In this document: positions 8,708 through 18,058 of the stretch, piece after piece | Position numbering within the stretch: position 1 is the first letter of the stretch | Layout: each line of letters begins with the position of its first letter | Source: Antiquaquibacter oligotrophicus | GTDB lineage: Bacteria > Actinomycetota > Actinomycetes > Actinomycetales > Microbacteriaceae | NCBI RefSeq assembly: GCF_020535405.1 | Contig: NZ_CP085036.1 | Span: 124,001 to 188,000, forward strand | DNA: 64,000 bases | Direction: 5' to 3' | Position numbers and translations under genes: made by a program | Notes under the pieces: generated by a model | Database searches by the model: none | What the model saw: the letters and a program-made list of their open reading frames with translations, nothing else | What the model was told of the DNA's origin: nothing

Positions 8708-9952
8708 ATGGGCAAGCAGGACGGGCGGGAACGACAGGTCACCGTCGGCGTCATCGACTCGTCGACTGCCCCCATCCTCCACGTGGACATGGACGCGTTT
8801 TTTGCCTCCGTCGAACTCTTGGACCATCCCGAGCTCGTCGGAAAACCGGTCATCGTCGGACACAACTCACCGCGGTCCATCGTGACCGCCGCGACCTATG
8901 AAGCACGAAAGTTCGGCGTCAATTCGGCGCTCCCGATGGCGATCGCCCTGCGGCGGTGCCCGCAGGCGATCATCCTCGAGCCGCACTACGAGCGCTACCA
9001 GCACTACTCGAAACAGGTCTTCTCGATCTGCGATGAGCTCACTCCCGCTGTCGAACGCCTCGGAATCGACGAGGCGTTCCTCGACGTGTCTGGCGCGCGA
9101 TCGTTGTTCGGGTCACCACAGCAGGTCGCGGAACTCCTGCGTGCGCGGGTTCGCGCCGAAACGGGCCTCGTGTGCTCCGTCGGGGCGGCAGCAACGAAGT
9201 ACGTCGCGAAGGTGGCATCCGGCCTGTCCAAGCCCGACGGCCTCCTCGTGATTCCTCGCGACGAGACCGTTGCCTTTCTGCATCCGCTCCCCATCAACAA
9301 GTTGTGGGGCGTCGGCGCCAAAACAGAGGAAGTGCTCCGCGCCCGCGGGTTCTCGACCATCGGTCAGATCGCTCACGCCGATGTCGACACGCTTCGGCGG
9401 GCCGTGGGGGACTCCGGAGCGCGTCGCTTGCACGACCTGGCGTGGGGGCGAGACGACCGCGTAGTCCACGCGGGTGCCGAGGAGAAGAGTGTCGGACACG
9501 AGGTCACCTTCAGCACGGACGTAACCGACGCCGGTGACCTCCGTCGGGAACTCCTGAGGCTGTCGAACATGGTCGCCGTCAGACTGCGCCGCCACGGCGT
9601 GCTCACTCGAACCGTTGTACTCAAACTCCGCTACGACGATTTCACAACCATCACCCGCTCTCGCACGATCGCCGAGCCCACCGATCTGGGCAAAATCGTC
9701 TACGACGAGGTCCGGTCCATCCTCGAGTCGGAGTGGGCTGGCCGGCCCGTACGACTTATCGGTGTGAGAGGCGAGCAGCTCGTCCACCCCGACGGTGTCG
9801 CGCCCGCGCTGTGGGACGACGCGGCCGACTGGCGTGAGGCCGAGAGTGTGATGGATGCCGCGAGCGACCGATTTGGCAGGGGCGCCGTGCGCCCGGCTGC
9901 CCTCCTCGGCCACCGAGCGACCGAGCGCCCCCGTCTCGGCCAGCGCGACTAG
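8708..9952 (+). CDS. dinB: DNA polymerase IV (Y family)
   Basis: A 414-residue translesion polymerase that extends past damaged template bases without proofreading. Catalytic carboxylates are D27 in HVDMDAFFAS and D121-E122 in GIDEAFLD. Finger, thumb and little-finger domains follow to about residue 350. The last 40 residues lack a clear QL-hydrophobic beta-clamp motif. The ATG at 8708 follows GACAGGATGGGCGC, so a CAGGAT hexamer at 8696-8701 is placed for leaderless initiation. Unlike the imuA operon in this window, I see no LexA palindrome upstream, so SOS control of this copy is not supported. Confidence 0.93.
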   Translation: MGKQDGRERQVTVGVIDSSTAPILHVDMDAFFASVELLDHPELVGKPVIVGHNSPRSIVTAATYEARKFGVNSALPMAIALRRCPQAIILEPHYERYQHYSKQVFSICDELTPAVERLGIDEAFLDVSGARSLFGSPQQVAELLRARVRAETGLVCSVGAAATKYVAKVASGLSKPDGLLVIPRDETVAFLHPLPINKLWGVGAKTEEVLRARGFSTIGQIAHADVDTLRRAVGDSGARRLHDLAWGRDDRVVHAGAEEKSVGHEVTFSTDVTDAGDLRRELLRLSNMVAVRLRRHGVLTRTVVLKLRYDDFTTITRSRTIAEPTDLGKIVYDEVRSILESEWAGRPVRLIGVRGEQLVHPDGVAPALWDDAADWREAESVMDAASDRFGRGAVRPAALLGHRATERPRLGQRD

Positions 9953-10020
9953 TCCTCCCCAGCATTTCGGGGCGTCGTCCGCGCGGGGTATGTCGGGCGG
10001 CTCGGGTAACGTCTTATCAA

Positions 10021-11793
10021 GTGAGTACACCCGCGCTTCCCGGCCCCACGGTCGGCACATTCGCGGCAGAACACCTCTCGCCGTCCTACCCGGAGCGCGC
10101 AGCCCGCGGTACGGCGGCCAAGCTGCGTGCGTGGCAGGCGGAGGCGCTTGATCTCTACTTCGAGCGTGAGCCGCGCGACTTCCTCGCCGCCGCGACACCC
10201 GGCGCAGGCAAAACCACCTTCGCCCTCCGACTGGCCGTCGAACTCATCGCCCGGCGTGTTGTCGACCGCGTCACCGTTGTGGCGCCGACCGAGCACCTCA
10301 AGCGGCAATGGGCGGACGCGGCACACCGCGTCGGCCTGCGGCTGAACCCCGCATTCGCCAACGGTGACGTGTGGGGCGGTCGGCGTTTTCACGGCCTCGC
10401 CGTCACCTACGCGCAAGTCGCCGTGCGTGCATCCCTCCACCGCGAGATCACGGAGTCCGCTCGCACCCTCGTGATTCTCGACGAGGTTCACCACGGTGGA
10501 GACACCCTGAGCTGGGGCGACGCGATCCGTGAAGCCTTCGAACCCGCGACGCGGCGCTTGTCGCTCACGGGGACTCCGTTCCGCAGTGACACAGCGCCGA
10601 TCCCGTTCGTGACCTACGCACCCGATGAGAAGGGCATCAGGGTCTCGCAGACCGACTACAGCTACGGCTACGGTCGCGCCCTGCAGGATGGCGTCGTGCG
10701 CCCCGTGCTCTTTCTCGCGTATGCGGGCACGATGCGGTGGAGAACCCGTATGGGTGACGAAATGGAAGCGCGGCTCGGTGAGGGCGACACCAAAGACGTC
10801 ACCGCTCAGGCCTGGCGCACCGCACTCGATCCTGGTGGGGAATGGATGCAAGCGGTACTGCGTGCCGCCAACACTCGACTGAGCGAAGTGCGTCACGCGA
10901 TACCGGATGCCGGTGGACTCGTCATCGCGACAGACCAGCAGGCCGCGCGCTCCTACGCCGCCCTCCTCCACTCGATCACGGGCGAACGCCCCACCGTTGT
11001 GCTGTCCGACGAGAAGGAGTCATCGAGCAGGATCGAGGCCTTCGCGGAGGGCGACTCCCGCTGGATGGTGGCCGTTCGTATGGTGTCAGAGGGCGTCGAC
11101 GTTCCACGGCTGTCGGTCGGCGTCTACGCCACCTCTGCCTCGACACCCCTGTATTTCGCTCAAGCCGTTGGTCGTTTTGTGCGGGCCCGACGCCGAGGCG
11201 AAACGGCATCGATCTTCGTGCCCACCGTCCCACCGCTTCTGTCCCTCGCGCGCTCGTTAGAGCTCGAGCGCGACCACGCGCTGGATCGCGAGCGAAATAC
11301 CGACGAACTCCTCGACGACGGGCTTCTCGAGAGCGAGAACCGCGAAGAACAGACGAGCGATCGCCTCACCGACGAGTTCACGTGGGAAGCCATCGAATCG
11401 GATGCCAACTTCGATCACGTGCTGTTCGACGGGGACGAGTTCGGGGCGGCAGCGTTTGCCGGCACCGACGAGGAGCTCGATTTTCTTGGCCTCCCCGGCA
11501 TACTCGAGCCCGACCAGGTGCGGGAACTCCTACGGCAACGTCACCAGCGTCAGCAGCGCCGAGCATCCGGGCGACCGGTGGAGGAAAAGCCGCCGGCCCT
11601 GTACCGCACTCTCAAGGAGCAGCGCACGCTCCTGAACTCCCTCGTGGGAATGCGTGCGAAGCTCTCGGGTGAGCCCCACGGCTTGATCCACGCAGAGCTG
11701 CGGCGCGTCTGCGGCGGACCGGCGGTGGCGCAGGCGAGTGTCGCACAGCTGCAGGCGCGCATCGACTACATCCGGCGTTCCCTGCGTCACTAA
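10021..11793 (+). CDS. superfamily 2 DEAD/DEAH-type helicase
   Basis: A 590-residue nucleic acid-dependent ATPase. Walker A is ATPGAGKTT (58-66), Walker B is DEVHH (154-158), motif III-like LTGTPFRSD follows at about 180, and the arginine-finger motif VI reads QAVGRFVRARR in the second RecA lobe. The C-terminal 150 residues are charged and specific to this group. It resembles the stand-alone UvrB/RecG-like helicases annotated in many actinobacteria. It has no accessory nuclease domain. The GTG start follows TAACGT by 8 nt and no Shine-Dalgarno sequence is seen. A hairpin terminator lies just after the stop. DNA versus RNA substrate cannot be decided. Confidence 0.85.
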   Translation: MSTPALPGPTVGTFAAEHLSPSYPERAARGTAAKLRAWQAEALDLYFEREPRDFLAAATPGAGKTTFALRLAVELIARRVVDRVTVVAPTEHLKRQWADAAHRVGLRLNPAFANGDVWGGRRFHGLAVTYAQVAVRASLHREITESARTLVILDEVHHGGDTLSWGDAIREAFEPATRRLSLTGTPFRSDTAPIPFVTYAPDEKGIRVSQTDYSYGYGRALQDGVVRPVLFLAYAGTMRWRTRMGDEMEARLGEGDTKDVTAQAWRTALDPGGEWMQAVLRAANTRLSEVRHAIPDAGGLVIATDQQAARSYAALLHSITGERPTVVLSDEKESSSRIEAFAEGDSRWMVAVRMVSEGVDVPRLSVGVYATSASTPLYFAQAVGRFVRARRRGETASIFVPTVPPLLSLARSLELERDHALDRERNTDELLDDGLLESENREEQTSDRLTDEFTWEAIESDANFDHVLFDGDEFGAAAFAGTDEELDFLGLPGILEPDQVRELLRQRHQRQQRRASGRPVEEKPPALYRTLKEQRTLLNSLVGMRAKLSGEPHGLIHAELRRVCGGPAVAQASVAQLQARIDYIRRSLRH

Positions 11794-11802
11794 CCGGAAT
11801 GA

Positions 11803-11834
11803 CGAAACGCCCCGGCCGTGGCCGAGGCGTTTCG
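11803..11834. terminator. hairpin terminator between helicase and cold-shock genes
   Basis: A CGAAACGCC...GGCGTTTCG stem continues through CGGC/GCCG with one mismatch and a 4-nt loop. No T-run follows on the plus strand. It lies between convergent genes and could end transcripts from either side. Confidence 0.6.
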
Positions 11835-11911
11835 CTACTGAACTGGTACCCAGAACCGCCGATCCGCTCCACTGCGGCGCAATGTGGCGGCGGTGCGGGT
11901 GGGAAGCAAGA

Positions 11912-12115
11912 TCAGATGGGGCGGATGTTCTCCGCCTGCGGGCCCTTGGGGCCCTGGGTGATGTCGAATTCGACCTTCTGGTTCTCATCGAGAGACCGGT
12001 AGCCGTTCGACTGGATTGCCGAGTAGTGGGCGAACACGTCAGGACTTCCGTCCTCAGGGGCAATGAAACCAAAACCCTTTTCCGCGTTGAACCACTTGAC
12101 GGTGCCTTGTGCCAT
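11912..12115 (-). CDS. cold-shock domain protein (CspA-like)
   Basis: A 67-residue single-domain RNA/DNA-binding protein, the typical length of bacterial cold-shock proteins, which melt RNA secondary structure. RNP1 is KGFGFI (13-18) and RNP2 is VFAHY (27-31); aromatic residues W8, F9, F15 and F17 form the nucleic-acid-binding face. The ATG at 12115 follows a perfect GGAGGAG by 7 nt. Its codons are those of an abundant protein. The leader is about 85 nt if the TATAGC hexamer at 12207-12212 is the -10, in keeping with long regulatory leaders of cold-shock mRNAs. Confidence 0.95.
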   Translation of the reverse strand: MAQGTVKWFNAEKGFGFIAPEDGSPDVFAHYSAIQSNGYRSLDENQKVEFDITQGPKGPQAENIRPI

Positions 12116-12212
12116 GTAAAACTCCTCCAGGAGCGTTCTGCTTGGCCCCGACAGTCGAGGCCGCATCCGCGCACAGCCCTAGAGAGCACGCGAACGTGTG
12201 CCCAAGGCTATA
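12116..12212 (-). promoter_or_regulatory. long 5' leader and putative promoter of the cold-shock gene
   Basis: On the minus strand a TATAGC -10-like hexamer (12207-12212) precedes about 85 nt of untranslated leader that ends in GGAGGAGTTTTAC before the ATG. No convincing -35 is visible. Long leaders are a known feature of cold-shock mRNAs; the start site here is inferred. Confidence 0.4.
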
Positions 12213-12265
12213 GCAGTACCGTGCAGTTGCCACCACTGTTTAGCAAACCGGTAACGAAACGTCAC

Positions 12266-15200
12266 CTACCGGAAATCTCGCGATCGAGTCTGCGGCGCCA
12301 TGGACAGCTGCTCAACGTGATCGGCGACAACGTTGATGACACCGTCGGGGGAACGTTCGAGCATCCCGCGGATCACGAGAGCGGGCGCCTCCCGGACCAC
12401 TCGGCGAAAACGCCCCCACAAGCCAACACTGCAGATGACATTGACAAAACCGGTCTCGTCTTCGAGGTTCACAAACGTGATGCCACTGGCCGTCGCCGGC
12501 CGTTGCCGATGCGTGACGACACCGGCAACACGAACTCTCCTGCCCGACTCCGCCGTGGTCAGATCATCGGCCGAGAGGATGCCCTGCTCGCGCAACACCG
12601 ACCTCAGGTGAGCAACGGGATGGCTGTCGGTCGAGACCCCCGTAGCCCACAGGTCGTCCATGAGCCGCTCGACGTCGGTAGGCATCGTGAAGAGGGGCGG
12701 CTGGACAGCAACAATCGAGCCCGCGAGGAATTCGGGGCGATCCTGCGCTGCATTGCCGGCGTTCCACATCGCCTCGCGAGTGGTGTGGCCGAAGCATTCG
12801 AAGGCCCCGGCTGCAGCCAGCGCCTCCAACTGTGCGGTGAGAAGGCCGGTACGGCGAACGAGGTCGTTCATGTCACGGAACTCACCGTGGGCGTCACGTT
12901 CGCCGACGATGGCCTCCGCGACCTTGTCGCTGATACCCGACACCTCATCGAGACCCAAGCGCACGGCATAGGCGCCGTCGCGGCGATGGTCGTTTGTGTC
13001 GAAAGGCGCAGAACGGTCGAAGGGACCGACGGGAGGTTGCTCTCGGTCGAGGCAATGCGGATCGCCGGTCGAGCCAAGGAACGCCGAATCCGTCGCCTCG
13101 AGTGCGGCGCCAGCCCTCGAGCGTTGGATGTCGGGCCTGAGCACCTCGACACCGTGGCGACGGGCATCCGCCACCAGACTCTGCGGAGAATAAAAGCCCA
13201 TGGGTTGGGCGCGCAGAAGCGCTGCCAGGAAAGCGCCGGGGTAGTGCAGACGCAACCACGCGCTCGCGTAAACGAGGAGCCCGAAGCTCAAGGCGTGGCT
13301 CTCGGCGAAACCAAAACCCGCAAAAGCTTGGATGCCGCCGTAGATCTGATCGGCGGCCTCGCCGGTGATGCCGTTCTCCTTCATTCCCGCGTAGAGCTTG
13401 TCGCGAAGTTTTTCGATCTTCTCGACACCGCGTTTAGAACCCATGGCCCGACGCAGCAGGTCGGCGTCATCGGGGGTGCAGCCTCCCACGGCGACGGCGA
13501 TCTGCATGAGCTGTTCCTGGAAGATCGGGACCCCGAGAGTGCGCTCGAGCGGCTCGAGGAGGTTCGGATGCACGTAGCTCACCGGCTCCTGACCCATCTT
13601 GCGCCGCACATACGGATGCACGGCGCCACCCTGGATGGGCCCGGGTCGCACGAGCGCGATCTCGACGACGAGGTGGTAGAACTCGCGGGGCTGCAGGCGG
13701 GGGAGTAGCCCCAGTTGGGCCCGACTCTCTACCTGGAACACGCCGATCGCATCCGCCCGACACAACTGGTCGTAGACACCCTGTTCCTCCTTGGGGAGGG
13801 TATCGAGGTCGAGTTTCTCGCCGAGTGTCTCCTCCACGATGTCGAAGCAGTACCGCAACGCCGAGAGCATACCGAGACCGAGAAGGTCGAACTTGACGAG
13901 TCCCATCCAGGCGCAGTCGTCCTTGTCCCACTGCAGCACCGTGCGTTTCTCTTTGCGCGCGTGCTCGATAGGCACCACCTCGCCGACCGGGCGCTGGGTG
14001 AGCACCATGCCTCCAGAGTGGATGCCGAGATGGCGTGGAAACTTCATGGCCTCGAGGGCGAGCCCGATCACCTGGTCGGGGATGTCGTGATCCTGCTGCA
14101 CCTGGTCGGGCAGGGGAGTCCACCTTTCGACCTGCTTGGACCACGCATCCTGCTGGCCCGGCGAATACCCGAGCGCCTTCGCCATATCGCGCACCGCGGC
14201 CTTCGGCCGGTACTGGATGACATTGCAGACCTGAGCGGCGTTGCGTCGACCGTACTTCTCGAATACGTACTGGATGATCTCCTCGCGACGATCGGACTCG
14301 AAGTCGACATCGATGTCCGGTTCTTCCTCGCGCATCGTCGAGATAAAACGCTCGAAGGGCAGTTTGTACCGAATCGGGTCCACCGCGGTGATGTCGAGCA
14401 GGTAGCAGACGACGGATGCCGCTGCCGAGCCTCGTCCCTGGCACAGGATGCCGCGGCTTCGCGCCTCGCGCACGATGTCCCACACGATGAGGAAGTACCC
14501 CGGGAACCCCTTCTCCTCGATGATGTCGAGCTCGTGGTGGATGCGTGCCCCGATCGACTCGGAGAGCTGCATCCCTCGTCTCGCCGCGCCCGCCCACACG
14601 AGTTCGCGGAGGTAGCTGGCCGGCGTGTGCCCCGGTGGCACTTTCTGATCGGGCAGTGCGGGTTTGGTGCGGCGGAGTTCGAACGCGAGTTCATCGGCGA
14701 TGGTGACCGTGTTCTCGATGGCCCCGGGGTAGCGGGCAAACTTCTCCGCCATCTCGGCACCGGAACGCAAGTAGGCCTGCCCTGCAGCCGGAAGCCAACC
14801 GTCGAGCTCGTCGAGGCTGCGTCGTGCTCGTACCGCTGCGAGAGCGGCGTGCAGATGGTGATTCTCCGGGGTCGCGTAGTGAGCGTTCGTAGTGGCGACG
14901 ATACGCAGGCCCCGGTCGCTCGCGAGCTGGGCGAGCGCATCGTTGCGGGCATCGTCAAGGGGGTCGCCGTGATCGAAGAGTTCGACGACGACGTTGCGCT
15001 CACCGAACAGGTGCAGCAACCTGTCCAGTTCGCGACCAGCGGCGCGAGTGTCGGGGATGCCCATACCCAGAGCCCTGCGCACGGCACCCTTGCGGCATCC
15101 GGTGAGTACTATCCAGTGCCCGTCGGCTTCGCGTGCGAGATCCTCGAGGCGATAGCTCGGCCGCCCCTTCTCCCCGCCAGCCAAGTGGCCAGCCGTGATA

Positions 15201-15682
15201 GCGGAGGAAAGCCGGTGGTACCCCTCCTCTCGCCGCGCGAGCACAAGGAGGTGATCTCCCTCCGGGTCGGCCATGCCGTTCTGTGGTGCGTTCAGTCCGA
15301 GCGAGAGCTCGGCACCGATGATCGTCGCGAGCCCTAATTCGGCAGCGGCTTCTGCCATCCGCACTGTGCCGTAGAGACCGTCATGGTCGGTGAGCGCCAG
15401 AGCGTGCAGACCGAGCCGAGCCGCTTCCTCCGCCATGAGTTCTGGCATCGTCGCACCGTCGAGGAAGCTGAAACTGGAATGCGCGTGCAACTCCGCATAG
15501 GGAACGGCCTGGCTCTGAGGCTGACCAACATCGGCGGGAGGAACGTAGGCCTTGCGCTTGTACGACCATGCCGGACTGTCACCGCCGTCAGCACCGGGAG
15601 GCGGCGATGAGCCTGGGCGGCTCACATCGCTCAAGCGACGTTCGAACTCGGACCAGGGGACGGGAGGGTTATTCCATCCCAT
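12266..15682 (-). CDS. dnaE2: error-prone DNA polymerase III alpha subunit DnaE2
   Basis: A 1138-residue C-family polymerase, the catalytic member of the ImuA-ImuB-DnaE2 mutasome that carries out damage-induced mutagenic synthesis. The N-terminal PHP domain starts with HAHSSFSFLD at about 66-75. The polymerase aspartates are in PDIDVD (455-460). Tandem HhH and OB-fold regions follow to the end. The C-terminal tau-binding region of replicative DnaE1 is missing, as is usual for DnaE2. I prefer the ATG at 15682 (GGGGTG 6 nt upstream) to a GTG at 15691. It lies 29 nt after imuB and is in the same operon. Confidence 0.95.
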   Translation of the reverse strand: MGWNNPPVPWSEFERRLSDVSRPGSSPPPGADGGDSPAWSYKRKAYVPPADVGQPQSQAVPYAELHAHSSFSFLDGATMPELMAEEAARLGLHALALTDHDGLYGTVRMAEAAAELGLATIIGAELSLGLNAPQNGMADPEGDHLLVLARREEGYHRLSSAITAGHLAGGEKGRPSYRLEDLAREADGHWIVLTGCRKGAVRRALGMGIPDTRAAGRELDRLLHLFGERNVVVELFDHGDPLDDARNDALAQLASDRGLRIVATTNAHYATPENHHLHAALAAVRARRSLDELDGWLPAAGQAYLRSGAEMAEKFARYPGAIENTVTIADELAFELRRTKPALPDQKVPPGHTPASYLRELVWAGAARRGMQLSESIGARIHHELDIIEEKGFPGYFLIVWDIVREARSRGILCQGRGSAAASVVCYLLDITAVDPIRYKLPFERFISTMREEEPDIDVDFESDRREEIIQYVFEKYGRRNAAQVCNVIQYRPKAAVRDMAKALGYSPGQQDAWSKQVERWTPLPDQVQQDHDIPDQVIGLALEAMKFPRHLGIHSGGMVLTQRPVGEVVPIEHARKEKRTVLQWDKDDCAWMGLVKFDLLGLGMLSALRYCFDIVEETLGEKLDLDTLPKEEQGVYDQLCRADAIGVFQVESRAQLGLLPRLQPREFYHLVVEIALVRPGPIQGGAVHPYVRRKMGQEPVSYVHPNLLEPLERTLGVPIFQEQLMQIAVAVGGCTPDDADLLRRAMGSKRGVEKIEKLRDKLYAGMKENGITGEAADQIYGGIQAFAGFGFAESHALSFGLLVYASAWLRLHYPGAFLAALLRAQPMGFYSPQSLVADARRHGVEVLRPDIQRSRAGAALEATDSAFLGSTGDPHCLDREQPPVGPFDRSAPFDTNDHRRDGAYAVRLGLDEVSGISDKVAEAIVGERDAHGEFRDMNDLVRRTGLLTAQLEALAAAGAFECFGHTTREAMWNAGNAAQDRPEFLAGSIVAVQPPLFTMPTDVERLMDDLWATGVSTDSHPVAHLRSVLREQGILSADDLTTAESGRRVRVAGVVTHRQRPATASGITFVNLEDETGFVNVICSVGLWGRFRRVVREAPALVIRGMLERSPDGVINVVADHVEQLSMAPQTRSRDFR

Positions 15683-15711
15683 GGCCGTCACCCCGATGAG
15701 TGTGAGCGACG

Positions 15712-17262
15712 TCAGTCATAGCGGGCCTCTGCCCACCAGCCGTCGCCGTCGAGCACAAGAAGCCAACCGCAGCCGGTGGCATCCACCACTTGGAACCGCC
15801 ACGAGCGAGTCGCCTGTTCCGGTGCCCACCAACGCTCATCGACCGGCCACGGGCCGCTCCACGCGGTGAGGTCGAGGGTTCTGCTGCCCGAGGTCATACG
15901 AACAAGGGATGCGGATACTCGGCCACGCGCGTCCACCGCGACACTCTCGTCGCGCTCGTCAACGACGTGCACAGCGTGCCGTGGCACAAAAACGGTGGCG
16001 GGCAGAGGCGAGGGGAGCCTCCCTGGCCATGGAGCGGAACGTTGTCGAACACCAACGGGGCGGTCACCCCAGGCAACGAGGTGCTGACGGTCGGCGAGTG
16101 TGCGCCCTCCACCGACGGTGGGCACGAGCACGGCCTCGTGGCCGAGGAGACCCTGCACACGGGAAAGACCGTGATGGATACGCTCGTCCGGGCCAGCGCC
16201 CCACAAGCCAGCCTCGTGATGCTGCACGGCGTCCACGGCGTCGGGCAGCACCACAACACGTGTGATACCCGCCGTGAACTCTGCGCCGGTGGCTTGCCAG
16301 CGAACGCGGTCGACGATGTCGGCGGGGGAGAAGGAACGCGGATGCAGCCACGTACGCTCGTGCACCTGCCCGGCATCCGACTCCAATCGCACGAGGATCG
16401 CCGTGCACACGAGGCGGCGTGCGAGGAGCTCGTCGACGAATCGTTCGGCGTGTTGCCGCATACCGAAGGCGACCTGATCGACGAGTTCGAGCGCGGGCTC
16501 GAACACGACCTCGGAGTGGATGTCGTCGGGAACGTCGCGCGGAACGAGCGGGTGACTGTCACTGCCCGCGGCGAGAGCGTGAAGACGCGCGCCGTGCACC
16601 CCGAATCGAGTGCTCACGTCGCTGGCATCCAGGGCGGCGAACTGAGCGAGGGTACGGATGCCCAACCGGCGTAATAACGTGACGATGCCGCCCACCTCGG
16701 GTACCGGCCCTTCCTCGAGCACACCGATATCGAGGGGAGCGAGAAAGCCGGCCGCCCCACCGGCTTCGACGAGCTCGACCGCGTTCGCGGCGCGACGGGC
16801 CGCGAGTTCTGCCGTAAAGATACCGTCGGCAACACCCGCGCGCACGAGCCCTCCACCGTGTTCGACGAGTCGTGAGACAAGAGCGAGCGCCGCCGGCCGC
16901 TCGCCGCCGAAGTAGCGTGCGACACCGCGCACCCGAACAGCGCACAGTCCCGGGCGCAGCACGGTGGCCGCCGGCGTGAGCTCCTCGATGGAGGCGACGA
17001 GGGGTTCGAAGAGCCGCGCGTCTCGATCAGCGTCGTAGGGCTGCACTACGAGGTCAGGACAGCGCGCCTGTGCTTCTCGGACCCGCAAACCACGCTTCAC
17101 CGACTCGTGCCGCGCAGCAGCGGATGCGGCAACGACGACGCCTTTATCGATGAGCGCTATCGGAGCATCCGGGGGCAGCGACGAAGCGTCGAGCGCTGCG
17201 GTGACGGGCCAATCGGCACACCACAGCACGATGACGCGCGGAGGAGCCTTCTGGCCCGTCAT
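15712..17262 (-). CDS. imuB: ImuB, inactive Y-family polymerase adaptor
   Basis: A 516-residue Y-family polymerase homologue that serves as the hub of the mutasome, bridging ImuA, DnaE2 and the beta clamp. The fold is recognisable, but the catalytic carboxylates are lost. The first motif reads VLWCADWP instead of VDMDAFFAS, and the usual SIDE segment is replaced by LRPGLCAVRV (about 95-104). This loss is known for ImuB. A C-terminal extension past residue 350 corresponds to the protein-interaction region. Its ATG overlaps the imuA stop by 4 nt. Confidence 0.92.
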   Translation of the reverse strand: MTGQKAPPRVIVLWCADWPVTAALDASSLPPDAPIALIDKGVVVAASAAARHESVKRGLRVREAQARCPDLVVQPYDADRDARLFEPLVASIEELTPAATVLRPGLCAVRVRGVARYFGGERPAALALVSRLVEHGGGLVRAGVADGIFTAELAARRAANAVELVEAGGAAGFLAPLDIGVLEEGPVPEVGGIVTLLRRLGIRTLAQFAALDASDVSTRFGVHGARLHALAAGSDSHPLVPRDVPDDIHSEVVFEPALELVDQVAFGMRQHAERFVDELLARRLVCTAILVRLESDAGQVHERTWLHPRSFSPADIVDRVRWQATGAEFTAGITRVVVLPDAVDAVQHHEAGLWGAGPDERIHHGLSRVQGLLGHEAVLVPTVGGGRTLADRQHLVAWGDRPVGVRQRSAPWPGRLPSPLPATVFVPRHAVHVVDERDESVAVDARGRVSASLVRMTSGSRTLDLTAWSGPWPVDERWWAPEQATRSWRFQVVDATGCGWLLVLDGDGWWAEARYD

Positions 17263-17951
17263 CCGGTCGCCGCCCAGCGCTCCGGGGCCGCCGAAAGCGG
17301 CTGAACGGTTGCATCGCTCGAGGGAAGCCAGATGCGTGCACTGCGCGGCCGCCCGGCGGTGCGCGTTGTGACCGTGACAGTGACCTCGCGCGCCGCGAGG
17401 TGACCGTGGCCCTGCCCGATACCGTGCCAGCGCCCGTCGTCGAGCGAGAACATCGCCTCACCCTGGGGCCAGGGCCCGAGTACGAGGAGGGTCGCACCGC
17501 GTTGCCGTAATCGCGCAGCGAGCCTGGCGACACTCGCATCGCTGGCTCTGGCCGGTGGCCGCGTGACGACAACCCCCATGATGTCGGCCATAGCCGCAGT
17601 CACCGTCATCCACTGATCGCCGGGGCGAGGAATGAGCACAAGACGCTCGAGGTCGACTCCGAACTGTTCGGCCGCTTCGATACCGAACTCCGGCATTCCG
17701 ACAACCCCGCACCACGCCCCGGCAGCCGAGGGCGCTGCCAGAAGGGTCATGAGCAGTGTGGCCGATCGCTGCACAGAGTAGGCGGCCCCCTGACGCAACC
17801 CACCTTCGGGGAGAAGCCGACCGATCGCAGGATGGGTGGGAATCGTGCGGACGTCGAGCTTTGTCGCCTGCATCGACGAGATGCGCGCGCGCAGCTGGCT
17901 CACCGTGTCGGCGGGTGCCGATGGAGTGGGGGATGCCAGAGCTGCTGTCAC
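17259..17951 (-). CDS. imuA: ImuA-like mutasome accessory protein
   Basis: The first gene of the mutasome operon encodes a 230-residue RecA-fold-like protein of the actinobacterial ImuA' type, needed for damage-induced mutagenesis. It opens with the conserved MQATKLD...LPTHPAI-like region (here MQATKLDVRTIPTHPAIGRL, from about residue 27) and a GALRQGAAYSV-like segment (GGLRQGAAYSV). A canonical Walker A is absent. I place the start at GTG 17951 because the predicted -10 ends 7 nt upstream, making the mRNA leaderless. An ATG at 17969 would lie inside the LexA box. It overlaps imuB by 4 nt. Confidence 0.82.
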   Translation of the reverse strand: MTAALASPTPSAPADTVSQLRARISSMQATKLDVRTIPTHPAIGRLLPEGGLRQGAAYSVQRSATLLMTLLAAPSAAGAWCGVVGMPEFGIEAAEQFGVDLERLVLIPRPGDQWMTVTAAMADIMGVVVTRPPARASDASVARLAARLRQRGATLLVLGPWPQGEAMFSLDDGRWHGIGQGHGHLAAREVTVTVTTRTAGRPRSARIWLPSSDATVQPLSAAPERWAATG

Positions 17952-17957
17952 CTGACC

Positions 17958-17986
17958 ATGCTCGAACATACATTCGATAGTGTCAA
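17958..17986 (-). promoter_or_regulatory. imuA-imuB-dnaE2 promoter with LexA (SOS) box
   Basis: On the minus strand a perfect TTGACA -35 (17981-17986) is followed after 17 nt by GAGCAT (17958-17963). Between them, at 17962-17977, is TCGAATGTATGTTCGA, which matches the actinobacterial LexA consensus TCGAAC-N4-GTTCGA at 11 of 12 defined bases. LexA bound here would cover the spacer and the -10. The expected start site coincides with the GTG at 17951. Confidence 0.85.
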
Positions 17987-18058
17987 CCGCCACCGACACT
18001 AGACGGCGTGTCGCACTCCTCACTACAGTGACGGCACATCGTCAGTCAAGGAGAAGCC

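Noticed and set aside
11738..13708. A 656-codon plus-strand frame crossing the cold-shock gene and dnaE2
   Set aside because: It runs through a terminator, the cold-shock gene and dnaE2, all clearly real on the minus strand or as signals.
13715..15337. A 540-codon open frame on the plus strand opposite dnaE2
   Set aside because: It is the antisense shadow of dnaE2. GC-rich codon bias leaves stops rare in this frame, and the protein has no recognisable motif.
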